Shown: piece after piece, positions 43,555 to 55,084 of the stretch
How positions within the stretch are numbered: position 1 is the stretch's first letter
Layout: each line of letters begins with the position of its first letter
Assembly: GCA_002633005.1 (NCBI GenBank)
Contig: NMRA01000030.1
Coordinates: 764,720 to 828,719 of the forward strand
DNA from: Phoronis australis
Lineage: Eukaryota; Phoronida; Phoronidae
DNA length: 64,000 bases
Reading direction: 5' to 3'
Notes under the pieces: generated by a model
The model's input: only the letters and a program-made list of their open reading frames with translations
What the model was told of the DNA's origin: nothing
Databases searched by the model: none
Translations under genes and position numbers: made by a program

Positions 43555-43908
43555 TGACTTTACCGTAGATAAAGATCGATGATCACAATAAACGCAACGA
43601 CACCGGGCCTCCGAGACAACGGTTAGCAATGTGAATTACAATACAAGTAACGAATTATTGTCCTGGGTCATGGACTTACTTCAAAATATAATACTTGAAC
43701 ATTTTTGTCACTTTATTTTCTTCCATGTTCGCAAAGTTTAAGAACCCCGCTGGCGTCAAAACATTGCTTTCAGTGACTATGTCTGCTGCGCTGAGTTTTT
43801 TGTCTGCAGTGCACTAGATAAAACATGTTCGAAAAAATCAGGCCAGAGAAATGTGGCAATGGTTTTGCCAATTCTCCAAATTCTCTTACGATGGAAAGCT
43901 CTTGTATT

Positions 43909-45902
43909 GTTATGCGCCCACATATTTATATGTGGACGCATTATGCCGTCATCTCTGTCCGTCCGTCCGGCCGGCCGGCCGTCCGTCCGGCCGTCCGTCT
44001 GGGCGGCGTCCGGCGTCCGCTGCTCTATCTCCAAAACCCTTTGACATACGTTCATGAAATTTGGCACATATGTTCCATTCATGAATGGGACGGCATGTGC
44101 GAACTTTCGGACGGATCCGACTACCGGTGTGCCCCCTAGTGGCAATTTTAGTTTTTTACGCTTACCTTTGTATCTTCAAAAGTCCTGAACGGATTTTCAT
44201 GAAATTTGGTATGTAGGCACCTAGTAGTGAGATGACGCTATCCTGCCGTTTTCGGATGGATTCGACATAGTTTGCGCCACCTAGTGGCCATTTTTACTGT
44301 TTTCGAGTCTGTTTTTGTGCTTCCACCCCTCTATCAACCAAACCGCTCAAAGGATGATTGTGAAAATTGGCATGTATGTGCTTACTATGTAGAGGACGGT
44401 TGACGATGATTTTCCGACGATTTCGACTACTGTGGCGCCTCCTAGTGGCAGTTTTGTTTTTTTTGCGCCTATGGCTGTATCTCCTAAACCGTTCGCAGGA
44501 TCTTTACGAAATTGTGTAAGTATATTTATATGATGTTAACAACGGAAGATGACGACTTTTGGACGGATCCGACTACAGGTGTGCCCCCTAGTGGCAATTT
44601 TAATTTTTTTACTCTTACCTTTGTATCTTCACAAGTCTTTAACGGATTTTCATGAAATTTGGTATGTAGGCACCTTTTAGTGAGATGACGCTATCCTCCT
44701 GTTTTCAGATGGATTTGACGTAGTTTGCGCCACCTAGTGGCCATTTTTAGTGTTTTCGAGTCTGTTTTTGTGCGTCCACCCCTCTATCAATTAAACCGCT
44801 CAAAAGATGATTGTGAAAATTGGCATGTATATGCTTACTATGTAGAGGACGGTTGACGATGTTTTTCCGACGATTTCGACTACTGTGGCGCCTCCTAGTG
44901 GTAGTTTTGTTTTTTTTTGCGCCTATGGCTGTATCTCCTAAACCTTTCGCGGGATCTTTACGAAATTGTGTAAGTATATTTATATGATGTTAACAACGGA
45001 AGATGATGACTTTTGGACGGATCAGACTACTGGTGTGCCCCCTAGTGGCAATTTTAGTTTTGTACGCTTACCTTTGTATCTTCAAAAGTCCTGAACAGAT
45101 TTTCATGAAATTTGGTATGTAGGCACCTATTAGTGAGATGACGCTATCTTTCCGCTTTCAGATATATTCGACATAGTTTGCGCCACCTAGTGAGTCTGTA
45201 TTTTTGCGTCCACCCCTCTATCGATCAAACCGCTCAAAGGATGATTGTGAAAATTGCCGTGTATGTGCTTACTATAAGGAAGACAGCTGACAATGATTTT
45301 CAGACGATTTGGACTACTGTGGCGCCTCCTAGTGGCAGTTTTTTTTTTGCGCCCATTGCTGTATCTCCCAAACCGTTTGCAGGATCTTTACTAAATTTAG
45401 CATGTGTATTTATGTGATGTTGACAACGGACGATGAGTACTTTAGGATGATGCTGACTACCGGTATGCCTCTAGTGGCAATTTTAGTATTTGCCTCTAGT
45501 GGCAATTTTAGTATTTTTCATTGACCTCTGTATTTTCATAGGTCTTCAGGTGTATGCTTTGTGTTACTTCGTGACTATGAAGGAAAAGTTCCAAGTAGAA
45601 ATTTGTTTCTGGCATTCTAATGCTGTTCTAATCTCGTATGCTGGTAAGTTTGTTTTTAATTCTATGTTTCTGTGGTGCTTTAAGCAACTGGTGTATAGGA
45701 CGTGCTTGTATTATGAAGATTACTCACATTTTGCCCCTAGCCTATTGAGGAGAGAATGACCATGCCTTTCCATTTTGCTAAGAACAACATACTACATATA
45801 TGCCCTATACTGGCCACTTTATGGTACCACTAAACAACCCTAGAGGGATACCGTATGCGGTGCAATTGTGGGCGCATTTCAACGCTCTGCGTTGCTCTTG
45901 TT
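43909..45902 (+). mobile_element. Helentron/pearl-like element, best full-length copy (1994 bp), nested in TIR copy 3
   Basis: Left terminus GTTATGCGCCCACATATTTA with palindrome, then (GTCC)n/(GGCC)n microsatellite. The core is about three ~450-bp higher-order units, each of three ~150-bp subunits. The right terminus has the hairpin CAACGC-TCT-GCGTTG followed by CTCTTGTT. No target duplication is seen; the host sequence breaks between T residues, as is typical of Helentrons. Exact CTCF-core matches are at 44129-44142, 44274-44287, 44579-44592, 44727-44740 and 45035-45048. No protein is encoded; reading it as a Helentron-associated (HINE/pearl) element is inference. Confidence 0.82.
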
Positions 45903-47839
45903 AAGAAATCTTATAACTCGCGGAAAGATGTCAAATTCTCACTATTTTGATGAATGTAACTGCCGGGTTATATAGAGGATGTGTGGCGACCGAAGGGACA
46001 GTGTGCCTTACTGGGCTACCGGCTGCCTCTCGATTTCTGAGTTCAAGGTTGGCAATACGTTACTGTATGTTTTGTATCATCTTGAGGTAATAAAAAAATG
46101 CTAGTCAAATTTTGTTTTTTGCTTTTTGCTTATTGCATCTCAGTCAAACTGGCGTTAGCAGATTTAACTTTTGTCGCAGACTGTTCTTCACTGTGACTTC
46201 TTGCGTCAACCCTCACCTGGGTGTGACTGTGAATTATCGTTTCCACATTCCGTTTTTAACCATTCATAATAATTTTGTTTATACATTGGCCAGTTTCAGC
46301 CTGAACAAAAGTTCTTACCATTTGAGTCTGAAATATCTACGATGTAGACTGACTGAAAATTGGCGATAGTGGGTAGGAGGTACACGTACGCAATTAGCTT
46401 ACCGGCTTGGCACACAGGCCTAGGGAACATCGAGCCGGGAAATATCGGAATAGACTTGAAATCGCAGTTTTGTGGAACATTGGAACGGAGGAATATTGCA
46501 AAGCAACGGGTCTTTCGTAACAACAGCTTAAAAGTACATAGTCACGCCCGTTTCGGTTACTTAGGACTGTCGCTTGTCTTTTGATGTGCGACTTTGTAGT
46601 GGTGCACGGGCGTATTAGTTCCCACACTTTGGAGTGCATGCTACCTTGACACCAACATATGATTGACAGGTGACTCATACGTAGGCCCTACTTGTGTGCT
46701 GAATCCCGCCGCTATATTTGGCCATAAAAAACGAGATGCATATTGAAAGAGGCTGTTATATTACTTGACGGCATTTCCAAATCATGATTGTCAGCCGACT
46801 GAGACATTGCGCGCACTACAGCGGGACCGAACAGTGCCGCAATGCGATATTGCAGGTGATATTATGGTAGGGTAATCTGGACATCTTGGATGTAAAATAA
46901 ATGTTTTTCCACCTCGAAGTTTGGTAAGGTGATCATTTAAGAACGAATTGAAACATCGCTGTTTTGTGATGTTTTATCTCATATTTATGCTGTGGCTCGA
47001 AATTTTATGCTTGATTGATGACTGGCTCACCCCCGATTCTAATGTCTTACTTCTTTGTCGAGCATGTTTGACGCAACGGCAAGTGAGCAATGCCCGGCGG
47101 TCGAGATAAAACTGCTAGCTGCAGAACCATACGCTGAAAATGTCATTGAGTCCTGGAGTGTCGAGTATAAACACAAAAACATGAATTAAGTTTTTCAAAC
47201 TTTTATTACAACTATTTTTAAAACTGCTCTTTGACTCAGAACGTGACAGCTAGCATGAGACTGTATCCACAAATTTGATTTTTGTTGTGAACTCTGCGAC
47301 ACGTGAAGCTTGCACGCACGCACTTTAGCAGTCACGTCTTGAAATAGTTGCAATCCAAGTGGAGGCTGCATGGTCACTGGTCGTCTGCGCACTACAGATC
47401 TAACAAAGTAACAGGACATTAGGACGGCACGGGGCTATTACTGAGCAATTTTATAAATTTGAAAGTGAATTACTAACCTGAGAGCAAGAGAACCTTTGTT
47501 GGGATCATCCGCTGTTATGACGTTTTTATCGTTATTTGGCGACGTGACGACAAAGCTCTTTGAAAAGTGCTACGCGTTCCGAGTACGTGTGTCGTGTGGG
47601 TTCTTAGATCGCGAGGTAAGATTAACGGCCCAGGGCGGTTGTCTGTCATAATAAGCACCCATGCTCAGTTAACCGCCCACCCCAGGATTTCTCGAAATTT
47701 CATGTTTAAGCGCCTATGTCTGGTTAACTGCCCATCCCCGAATTTTTGTGTTTGCCAATTTAACCGCCCAGGGCGTTAACCTGAACGTTTACGGTATATA
47801 ATTTAAGTGTTGCAACACTTGTGTCTATACCAGAAGGTG

Positions 47840-47940
47840 TGTTAATCTAGAATAGGCATGCTGTCTTACAGGGGCAACCGACACCTTCACATTGCAATGG
47901 GTATGCTGTCTTACAGGGGTGACCTTCACATTGCTGAGAA
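47840..47940. repeat. Tandem duplication of ~42 bp
   Basis: Two units of GGCATGCTGTCTTACAGGGG with flanking ACCTTCACATTGC. Confidence 0.8.
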
Positions 47941-49080
47941 CTTCTTTGAAACACCAAGAGGGATAGGAGTTGTGCAGTTGTTCGAAATAAACCCTTGAAG
48001 CTTTCTGCCCACTTGAACAAAAATGGAAGAAAAACATAAATGATGTTCGAATGTTGCTCTGAATAAAAAAATGGTGAGCTTTAATTACTGGGTTGTTGTT
48101 GCAAGGCATTTTGAGGCTTGAGGGCACTTGAGGCTGTAGTAAAGATAGTGTGGCATGTCTATATACCTTGTCATCCTGTTGCGTAGTTGGATGGTATGTC
48201 AGTCAGACAGACTTCTGCTCTGATAATTTGGAAGCTAACCATAATTTGGCATGTTCCGACCAAAGGTAAGAATGACAGTTATATGGGTTTCATTCAGCAA
48301 GGTGCTGAATGCAGTATTTGCATGCTTCTATGGCAAAGTTTTCTGAAATTCGCATAAAAAGAATGGCCAAAATAGTCATTGTCACTCATTTTGCCCAAAA
48401 CTTTCAAAGTTTCATTTTGTGTTTCTTGGTGACAGGGAAACTATGTAAATTTTTCAAATAATCAAAAGAAATGTCTTCTTGTTTACTCTTGTAGAATTTT
48501 TTGATAAAATAATTTTTTTTGTTCTGCCATATTGCATTTGAATTTAAAGAAACATTGCTGTATTTATTTGATTTTACGACATTCTTTCGTGACACTGACT
48601 AAAATAGATATTACTTACTATAGTAGCAATTGATTGCGAAAGCAAGTTTTGAACCTTAACTAAAATCAATAGTTTAAAACAATGGTTTATTCAGAATGTC
48701 ACTTTTGTTCGAAACAAAAAAATCAAGAATTGTGGTTATATATTTGGCAAGTAGCATTTTGTTTTCCTCATGGTGCCACCTGGGAATTGCGACATAGAGT
48801 ACTGCAATGCATGAGTCTACAGAAAGCACCACAGGCTAAGCATTTTCAATTGGTTTATATTTCACAAATACTGGGGATTTATGCGAGAAACTTCAGTTCT
48901 GTTAAAAGGAATAAGTCAAAGATAGTAATGAATGAAAGCGGAAACAATCATTTGTGTGTTGCTTTTATCCTTTAACAGAAAGAAAATTATACAGTTTGCA
49001 CAGTTTTGCTTCATTATTTTTACATTTTATGTTTTACAGCTGCCATGGAAAAAATACAATGAAATTTTGAAAATTTATTG
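47941..49080. other. Non-coding stretch
   Basis: No recognisable gene. A 97-codon frame at 48682-48975 has no family match. Confidence 0.5.
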
Positions 49081-49522
49081 TACCCACATGTTTATGTATA
49101 GGTGCATTATGGCCTCATCTCCATCCGTCTGTTGTTATATCTCCAAACCCCTTGATGGATGCTCGTAAAATTTTGCAAATAAGTTACTGTGGCATAGACG
49201 ACAGCACCTTCCCTGCTTCAGATGGATTTTGCCTACGTACTTTCCATCCCCTAGTGGTCTTTCTGTTGTTTTTGTGTCCTTCATTGTTTGCCTCTATATC
49301 CTCTAAATTTCTTGAAGATTCATGATGAAAGATGGCAGGTGTGTTTCTATTGAGGAGAGCATTTCTGATTTCTATTGTACCCCTTAGAGGATGTTATTAT
49401 TTTTTTTAGTATTGCTCTGTTTGGTAGGGATCATTAAAATAATTATCTTGTGTCTAAGTTGTATGTGATGGACAACCATGCACACTGTGGGTGCATACCC
49501 ACTTTATGCATTGCTCTTGTTA
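49081..49522 (+). mobile_element. Short, old Helentron/pearl-like copy
   Basis: Left end ACCCACATGTTTATGTATAG with GGTGCATTATGGCCTCATC; right end ATGCATTGCTCTTGTTA. Core motif decayed to CCCCTAGTGGTC. Confidence 0.65.
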
Positions 49523-50439
49523 ACAATGCAGTAAGCTTTTGAAAAATGGCAATTTTGACAAGTATTTTTGTTTGAGGAAATTTTACCTTGAACAGCACTG
49601 GCTGACATGTATCTGCTGCTACCTTATGAAAGAAGGGTTCAGTTTCATCCTACAGCAACCTCATGGCATATTCTGACTGTACCCTAACCATGACCCTGAG
49701 TGTTACCAAATGGCAATCTGTCATCCAACTTCCTTACCATGCTGACACTTACAAACTGTCTAGACCTAACTCTCCACTTGGGTGTATAATTAACAACAAG
49801 TATATGCGTTTCCCATTAATTTTTGTTCAGAGTGGTTGTAATTCAACTTTTCATCTACCTAACCTGTATGAGATAACATTAGATTTGCGAGTCACCACCA
49901 TAATGTCATATAAATTGATTGATTTTCCAAATTAATGTTTGTGTGTTGATGAACATTTTGAGACTGTTAATAGTAATTTAGCTTGCACTTATTATGGACT
50001 ACTCTACTATACACTAAATTCATCTTGCTTAAATGATCCTTTGATCTAGCAAAATTAGTTAAGTTTATGTAAGACTGCATTGACCAGTCTACGTACGTAG
50101 CCAAATGTCTAAAAAGATCTATAGATTTTAACGCAGTTAAAACATATTTTTTCTGAAAGTTGAAAACCTATTGAGTACGACTTTTTACCAGTCTGCCATT
50201 AATTGGGTCACACGTGACCATGTCTTTCAGTATAATTTAGCAGAAAAGGAAGGTACAATGATAGCAATGTTATCAATAGCATAAACTAAAGATAGCCAGC
50301 TTGAATTACGTTGCTGACCCCCCATCCCCCCTGACCTCCCTATCCCCCTTGACCTACGATGTTATCCAAGGTTGCATAACAGGAGTTACAAAAAGAAGAC
50401 ATCAGGTCTCCAAATTAATTCTAATGCATTCTAATTTCT

Positions 50440-51215
50440 TTCAAATGTCCGTCACTTTGCCGATGGTACAGTTTTCTATTGACCCATTGCTTCCCCCCAT
50501 GATTGCCAAATACTTCAGCAAGACTAGCCTGTTGGGAAAAATCCTGGAAAATGGATTTCAACATCTCCAAATGCAATATTCTACGTGTCCACCGAAAACA
50601 TTCCCCCATGATATACAATTACAGTCCTCACAACACTTCGCTCAAATGCATCAATCAAGTCCCATACCTTGGTGTCACTCTCATCTATAACTTATCATGG
50701 AACACTCACATAGACACAATCACCTCTAAGGCAAACAGAACTCTTGGCTTCATTAAACACAATCTTAAATATGTTCCCCAAGAAACAAAAGCCCTTACCT
50801 ACATTTCACTTGTTAGACCGAAACTCGAATACTCCTCCTCCATCTGGGATTCCCCCACTTGTTCCAATATGGAAAGGTAGAAAAAATACAACATAGAGCT
50901 GCCAGATTCGTCCTAAATGACCACTCAAGATACTCATCTGCCTCATCCATGCTTGCAACTCTTAAATGGCCCATCCTTCAAGAAAGACGAGCTCAAAATA
51001 AACTGTCCGGCTCCTGTACAAGACCGTACATAACCTGGTTGGTATTCCCCACTCATACCTTCCACCCCTACATATCTCTAGATCACGTAACTCCCACTCT
51101 CATACCTTTTAGAGATCATACATCCACACTGCATACTATGCAAACTCTTTCTTCCCATCTACCATTTTACTCTGGAACAGACTCCCACAATTCGTTGTCT
51201 CATCAGACACAATAG
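50440..51215 (+). pseudogene. Non-LTR retrotransposon (jockey/CR1-type) reverse transcriptase, C-terminal fragment, frameshifted
   Basis: The fragment opens at RT motif C, here RHFADGTVFY at 50450-50479, where the catalytic FADD has become FADG. A stop follows. A second frame gives WKMDFNISKCNILRVHRKH, then YLGVTL, LSWNTHIDTI, KANRTLGFIKHNLK and LVRPKLEYSSSIWD. A third frame (50859 on) gives IQHRAARFVLNDHSRYSS and LQERRAQNKL. These are the thumb and C-terminal phrases of jockey/CR1-like ORF2. The upstream endonuclease and fingers are absent, so this is a 5'-truncated dead copy. Confidence 0.88.
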
Positions 51216-51249
51216 AGATGTTCACAGGTAATATCTTGAACATCAATCT

Positions 51250-52990
51250 TACACAGTAAACAGTAAAACTTGTTTTTATCCTGGCACTTAAACCTGGCTC
51301 TTTGTTTTGTTATTTTCACAGTTTTGCACAGTTCAGTTTATTATTAACATGTACCAACATGTAAGGATTGATATTACGATCGTTTGTTGTTAACAGGAAG
51401 AAGAAAGGAAAAATGACCTACTGATTGTGAACACTTCTGCACCCTTACACCTCCCGAATCTCCCGAAAAATAACTGTTAGATTGTCACGCATCCAGTCAC
51501 CCAGTAACTCAATGACATCGGCCTTACCGAGACAATTCTCGAACGTTTTTAGCAGATGAGATCAACAAGTGCTAAATAAAACACGTCCTGCTTTACTGCT
51601 TATGTTTTCCTTAGTTACAATGCACACCTAGATCCTTGCATCACGTTTACTGTGGTAAATGAAATCTGATGACACACACGCACTCACTCTCTCACACAAT
51701 ATGCAGACGAACTTCAAAACAAACATCACTGACAACAACATGTGTGTTCATCCAGAAATTTTTCTCGTGTTGCAGAGTACAATCTAGCGCAGATTTGGAC
51801 TTAATATGTAGTTAATCCCGACTCCACAGCTACTTTAAAATCTTAGGGATGCTACTTTGAAAACTTAAGGAGGACTTCAGGTAATTTGTTGAGTCGAAGC
51901 CATATTTTTACTCAAGAATTCAAGTTGACCTATTGGCGATCGTGAGGCAACAATGCATCAGTCGGCGAGTTTTCGCATTGGGATTTTCTGAAAAATGCTC
52001 ATAATTTAACAGCAAAGTTTGATAGCAATGCGCTGCAGTATTGCAGAAACTCTGTCATAGGTTACAGGTGTGTCACAGAGCGTAAATTTGATGAATTCTA
52101 TTAAGCTTATGATTTCACCTGTTTCAGAGACCGGGTTTCAACCACTTTTGAGCAATAATAAGTGCCTCCCTTCTTGAAGCGAATTTTTCTAAGCGCCCTG
52201 GGCACTTATTAGGGTGAATACGGTAGCGACCACACTGCCCTTTAATTGTTGAAGAAAGCTGTTGCCCCTGGCGTTAACTTTGATGAGACTGAAGTTAACT
52301 GTTCGTACCACACCGCAGTGTTGATGCTTCGCTGTTTAATCCACCTGTTTACTGCGATGTTATCTGGCACTGTTAACTTCGATCCAGGACTGAAGTTAAG
52401 CATTCATACTGAACGCAACTCCCCAAAATGCCGACATCAGTATGAAAGGGCCTTGCAACAAATGACCCTGGTTGTCTGCAAGGAAATTCGAGCTTAGAAT
52501 TTGATACAAAATATTGATTTGACAATATTAAGCTTGACCAAGCTTAGTTGCACGTATTACTTGAATAGCAAAGCTGGCTTCAACATAGAACTATGTGCGG
52601 GGGTTAATGCATAGTTTTGGTTATAACTTTCTGAACTAATGTCAAATGATGAATACCTAGTTGTATGATGTAACTGAAGTCATCCTGCTGGCCCTTAAAG
52701 CACCATGTTTTGTTTTACTTCACAGAATATTGGCTCACAGGCACTCTTGTCAGCCACTCAGTTTATGGCACTATGGAAAGTATAAGAACGATTCAATATG
52801 ACCTCCTCCAGCAAGCGCCTCAGTAATAGTCTAAACCTTGCAAATCTGGGGATTATTTACATCAGACTTAATCGTTGGCTTTGGCATGTTCAATTACTTT
52901 TATTTTGTTGGCAACAACACCAAAAAATGTCATCAGTAACATTTTTCTAAATCACCTGTAAACATCGACAACAGAGTCACCTGGCCCATG
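51250..52990. other. Non-coding stretch with a solitary element end
   Basis: No gene recognised. At about 52180-52225, CTAAGCGCCCTGGGCACTTA and GGTGAATACGGTA resemble one end of the TTAACCGCCC TIR family or a relative; no partner end was found. Confidence 0.45.
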
Positions 52991-53144
52991 GCCCTGCAGT
53001 CTGGTATTGTCTGTCATTAATGGGCATGTTGGCCCGTGGCCCTGTAGTCTTGTACTGTCTGTCAACCAATGGGCATGCTGGCCCAAGGCCCTGCTGTCTT
53101 GTATTTTCTGTCAATCAATGCACATGCTGGCCTATGGCCCTGCT
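52990..53144. repeat. ~48-bp minisatellite, 3 copies, continuing after an insertion
   Basis: Units of CTGTCAACCAATGGGCATGC plus TGGCCCAAGGCCCTGCTGTC. The array resumes at 53718-53763 on the far side of the 573-bp foldback element. Confidence 0.88.
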
Positions 53145-53717
53145 CGCTGGTTTCCTGCATGCTTAGCCCAGCCAGCACGCAGGTATCACGCAGTGGCATA
53201 CGCTTTACCATTGGTCAATGTAACTTTGGCAGTCATTGGTTAGCTTTACAACACCATGAAAAAATGGTGGACTGTGTTGCCATGCAAGTGGCGTCGCAGC
53301 AACTATTTCGTTTCTGCAGTGTTGTTTAATAGCCATGTTCTTGAAGCACATGCATGTACAATAAACACATATCTGGCCGATTTAACTGGTGTGTTATTCA
53401 TACTGTATGAATACAGGACACTATCGTAAACAAAAGTCATCGAAAGTAGAAAGATGCATTCCGAAAAGGCGCAATCACAATTTCTAGGCTTCACATTTCC
53501 TGAACATAAATTGTAAGCACCAATTTGTCTGTACAACAGACCACATTTACACTTCAGTCCATCAGTCATGACAATTTGTTTGCGTAAAGTGCCTGTTGAG
53601 AATTTGACTAGGCAATCAGAAATGCCGGAGTAAAATAATTTCCCGAGGAAAATCAAGTGATCCCTGCGTGCTGGTGCAGCTACCGCCCCACCTAGCAGCA
53701 CGCAGGGAACCAGTGAG
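53145..53717. mobile_element. Foldback/MULE-like MITE, 573 bp, with 11-bp target duplication
   Basis: Inverted ends of about 45-58 bp begin CTGGTTTCCTGCATGC on the left and CTGGTTCCCTGCGTGC on the right (inverted). Each arm is itself a hairpin, because CCTGCGTGCTG pairs with a nearby CAGCACGCAGG. The element is flanked by ATGGCCCTGCT at 53134-53144 and 53718-53728. An 11-bp duplication fits Mutator-like elements. A 132-codon minus frame (53303-53701) runs through most of it, without a recognised domain. Confidence 0.8.
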
Positions 53718-53763
53718 ATGGCCCTGCTGTCTTGTATTGTCTGTCAACCAATGGGCATGCTCG

Positions 53764-55000
53764 TAAGGAAGCTCACAACCTCACCAACAGTAAACTCACC
53801 AAACATATCCTGTAATGCGGTACTGGTTTGCAGTAGTCAATAGTATCTTTATGGTTGTATAGAAAAAAAGTTGGAAGGCTCCTGAAAATGTGGACACATT
53901 TTCCCAGTGTACCCAATTCTCATTCTCCTAAAGTACTCTTACTGTAATGTTACTGTTTTTAGTTGATGTAATAGCATGTTGACGATTTATTGAGTCACCT
54001 TACGAGCATGAGCATTAGTTGACGACAATATGTGTCAATGGAACAAGCACCTTTAAGCTTTGAATGTTATTGGTTAAATTAGGAAAATCTTGTGGTACCC
54101 ATGATGTTTATTGGTGTTGTTGCCATCAAATTTAACCAATGAACATGTTAGAAACCGCCCACAGATAAAATGTCTCGGGTAAATTATCCCCAGATTGGTG
54201 ATACTGAAGTTGTTTCCGAAACTACTGCTGGGGGGCCATATTGAATTGCTCTTGTATACCTTTTGTACGTAAGGGCCAGCAGTGAGTACCAAGAGGGCCA
54301 GTCATTGACCTGCACAGTAATATATGTCCCCTGTGAGCCAATAAAATTCTTTAAACTCCAACATACATGTGGCACATCTCAGGCCATTTGATGTTGCCTT
54401 TGATGGTACCAATGTTTGTAGTGTTGTAAACAAGAGAGTGTTTTGAAAGTTTTGTGACTACTGCATTGTGGGAGTAATTCTATTCACAAAAGCAGTTGGT
54501 ATGTGTTATTCTGGGAAAGGTCTGAAATGGCAAGACTGCTGTTGATTGGATTCAATTTACTCCTTGATTCGTTTAAATACTTCATTGATTTTATGTCTGC
54601 TGTCTGTGTGATGTTGAAAATTGACATTGACAAATCAAGAAACATTCTCCTCCTCATGACATAAAAGATGGCTCTCATTTCTGGTCAAAAGTTGTTATAT
54701 GGTACATGGTGAGTGATGTTACAGTGGAGGAATTGAACTGGTTTAGTCATCATTCACACTTACTATTTGTTTTAGAGAAAAAACTTTCCAACATCTGAAA
54801 CTGAATTGCTACTGAAATGTTAATATTTTATAGGTCAGATTTAATTTCTGTAAATTGTGTATATACTTAAAAAAATTACTGCTTGTACATTAAAAACTTG
54901 CCCCCTCCCACCCAGGGGAAAATTTTGTATTTGCCTCTAAAAACAAGCATTTTCCTTGATTTCTGAAGTATTTTCAATGAAAAATAAAACACTGAGAATA
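53764..55000. other. Non-coding stretch
   Basis: No recognisable gene or repeat. Confidence 0.5.
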
Positions 55001-55007
55001 TGACTGT

Positions 55008-55078
55008 AAAAATGGATGGACTCGAACTCTCGACCTATTGGTTAGAGCGCTCATGCTCATCTACTTCGCCATCATGCT
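55008..55078 (-). repeat. tRNA-like sequence (pseudo-tRNA or SINE head)
   Basis: On the minus strand an A-box-like TGGCGAAGTAGATGAGC is followed at the right distance by a B-box-like GAGAGTTCGAGTCC. The acceptor stem does not pair convincingly, so it is probably a relic and not a working tRNA. Confidence 0.4.
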
Positions 55079-55084
55079 TCCAGC

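Larger units (their letters stand above)
42388..47796 (-). mobile_element. TIR element with TTAACCGCCC subterminal repeats, copy 3, split by two insertions
   Basis: Left end TACCGTAAAAGCTCGGG; right end inverse TACCGTAAACGTTCAGG. Both outer flanks and interior (for example 43600-43900 and 45905-47700) align to copies 1 and 2. The 5409-bp span minus insertions of 956 and 1994 bp leaves about 2459 bp, matching the 2452 bp of copy 1. Confidence 0.88.

Noticed and set aside
43777-44145. Overlapping frames of 104-122 codons on both strands
   Set aside because: They cross the junction between the TIR element and the Helentron-like terminus and its GTCC microsatellite, so they are composite chance frames.
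50301-50690. 129-codon frame as an independent gene
   Set aside because: It overlaps the reverse transcriptase fragment in the wrong frame; the RT signature lies in the neighbouring frames.
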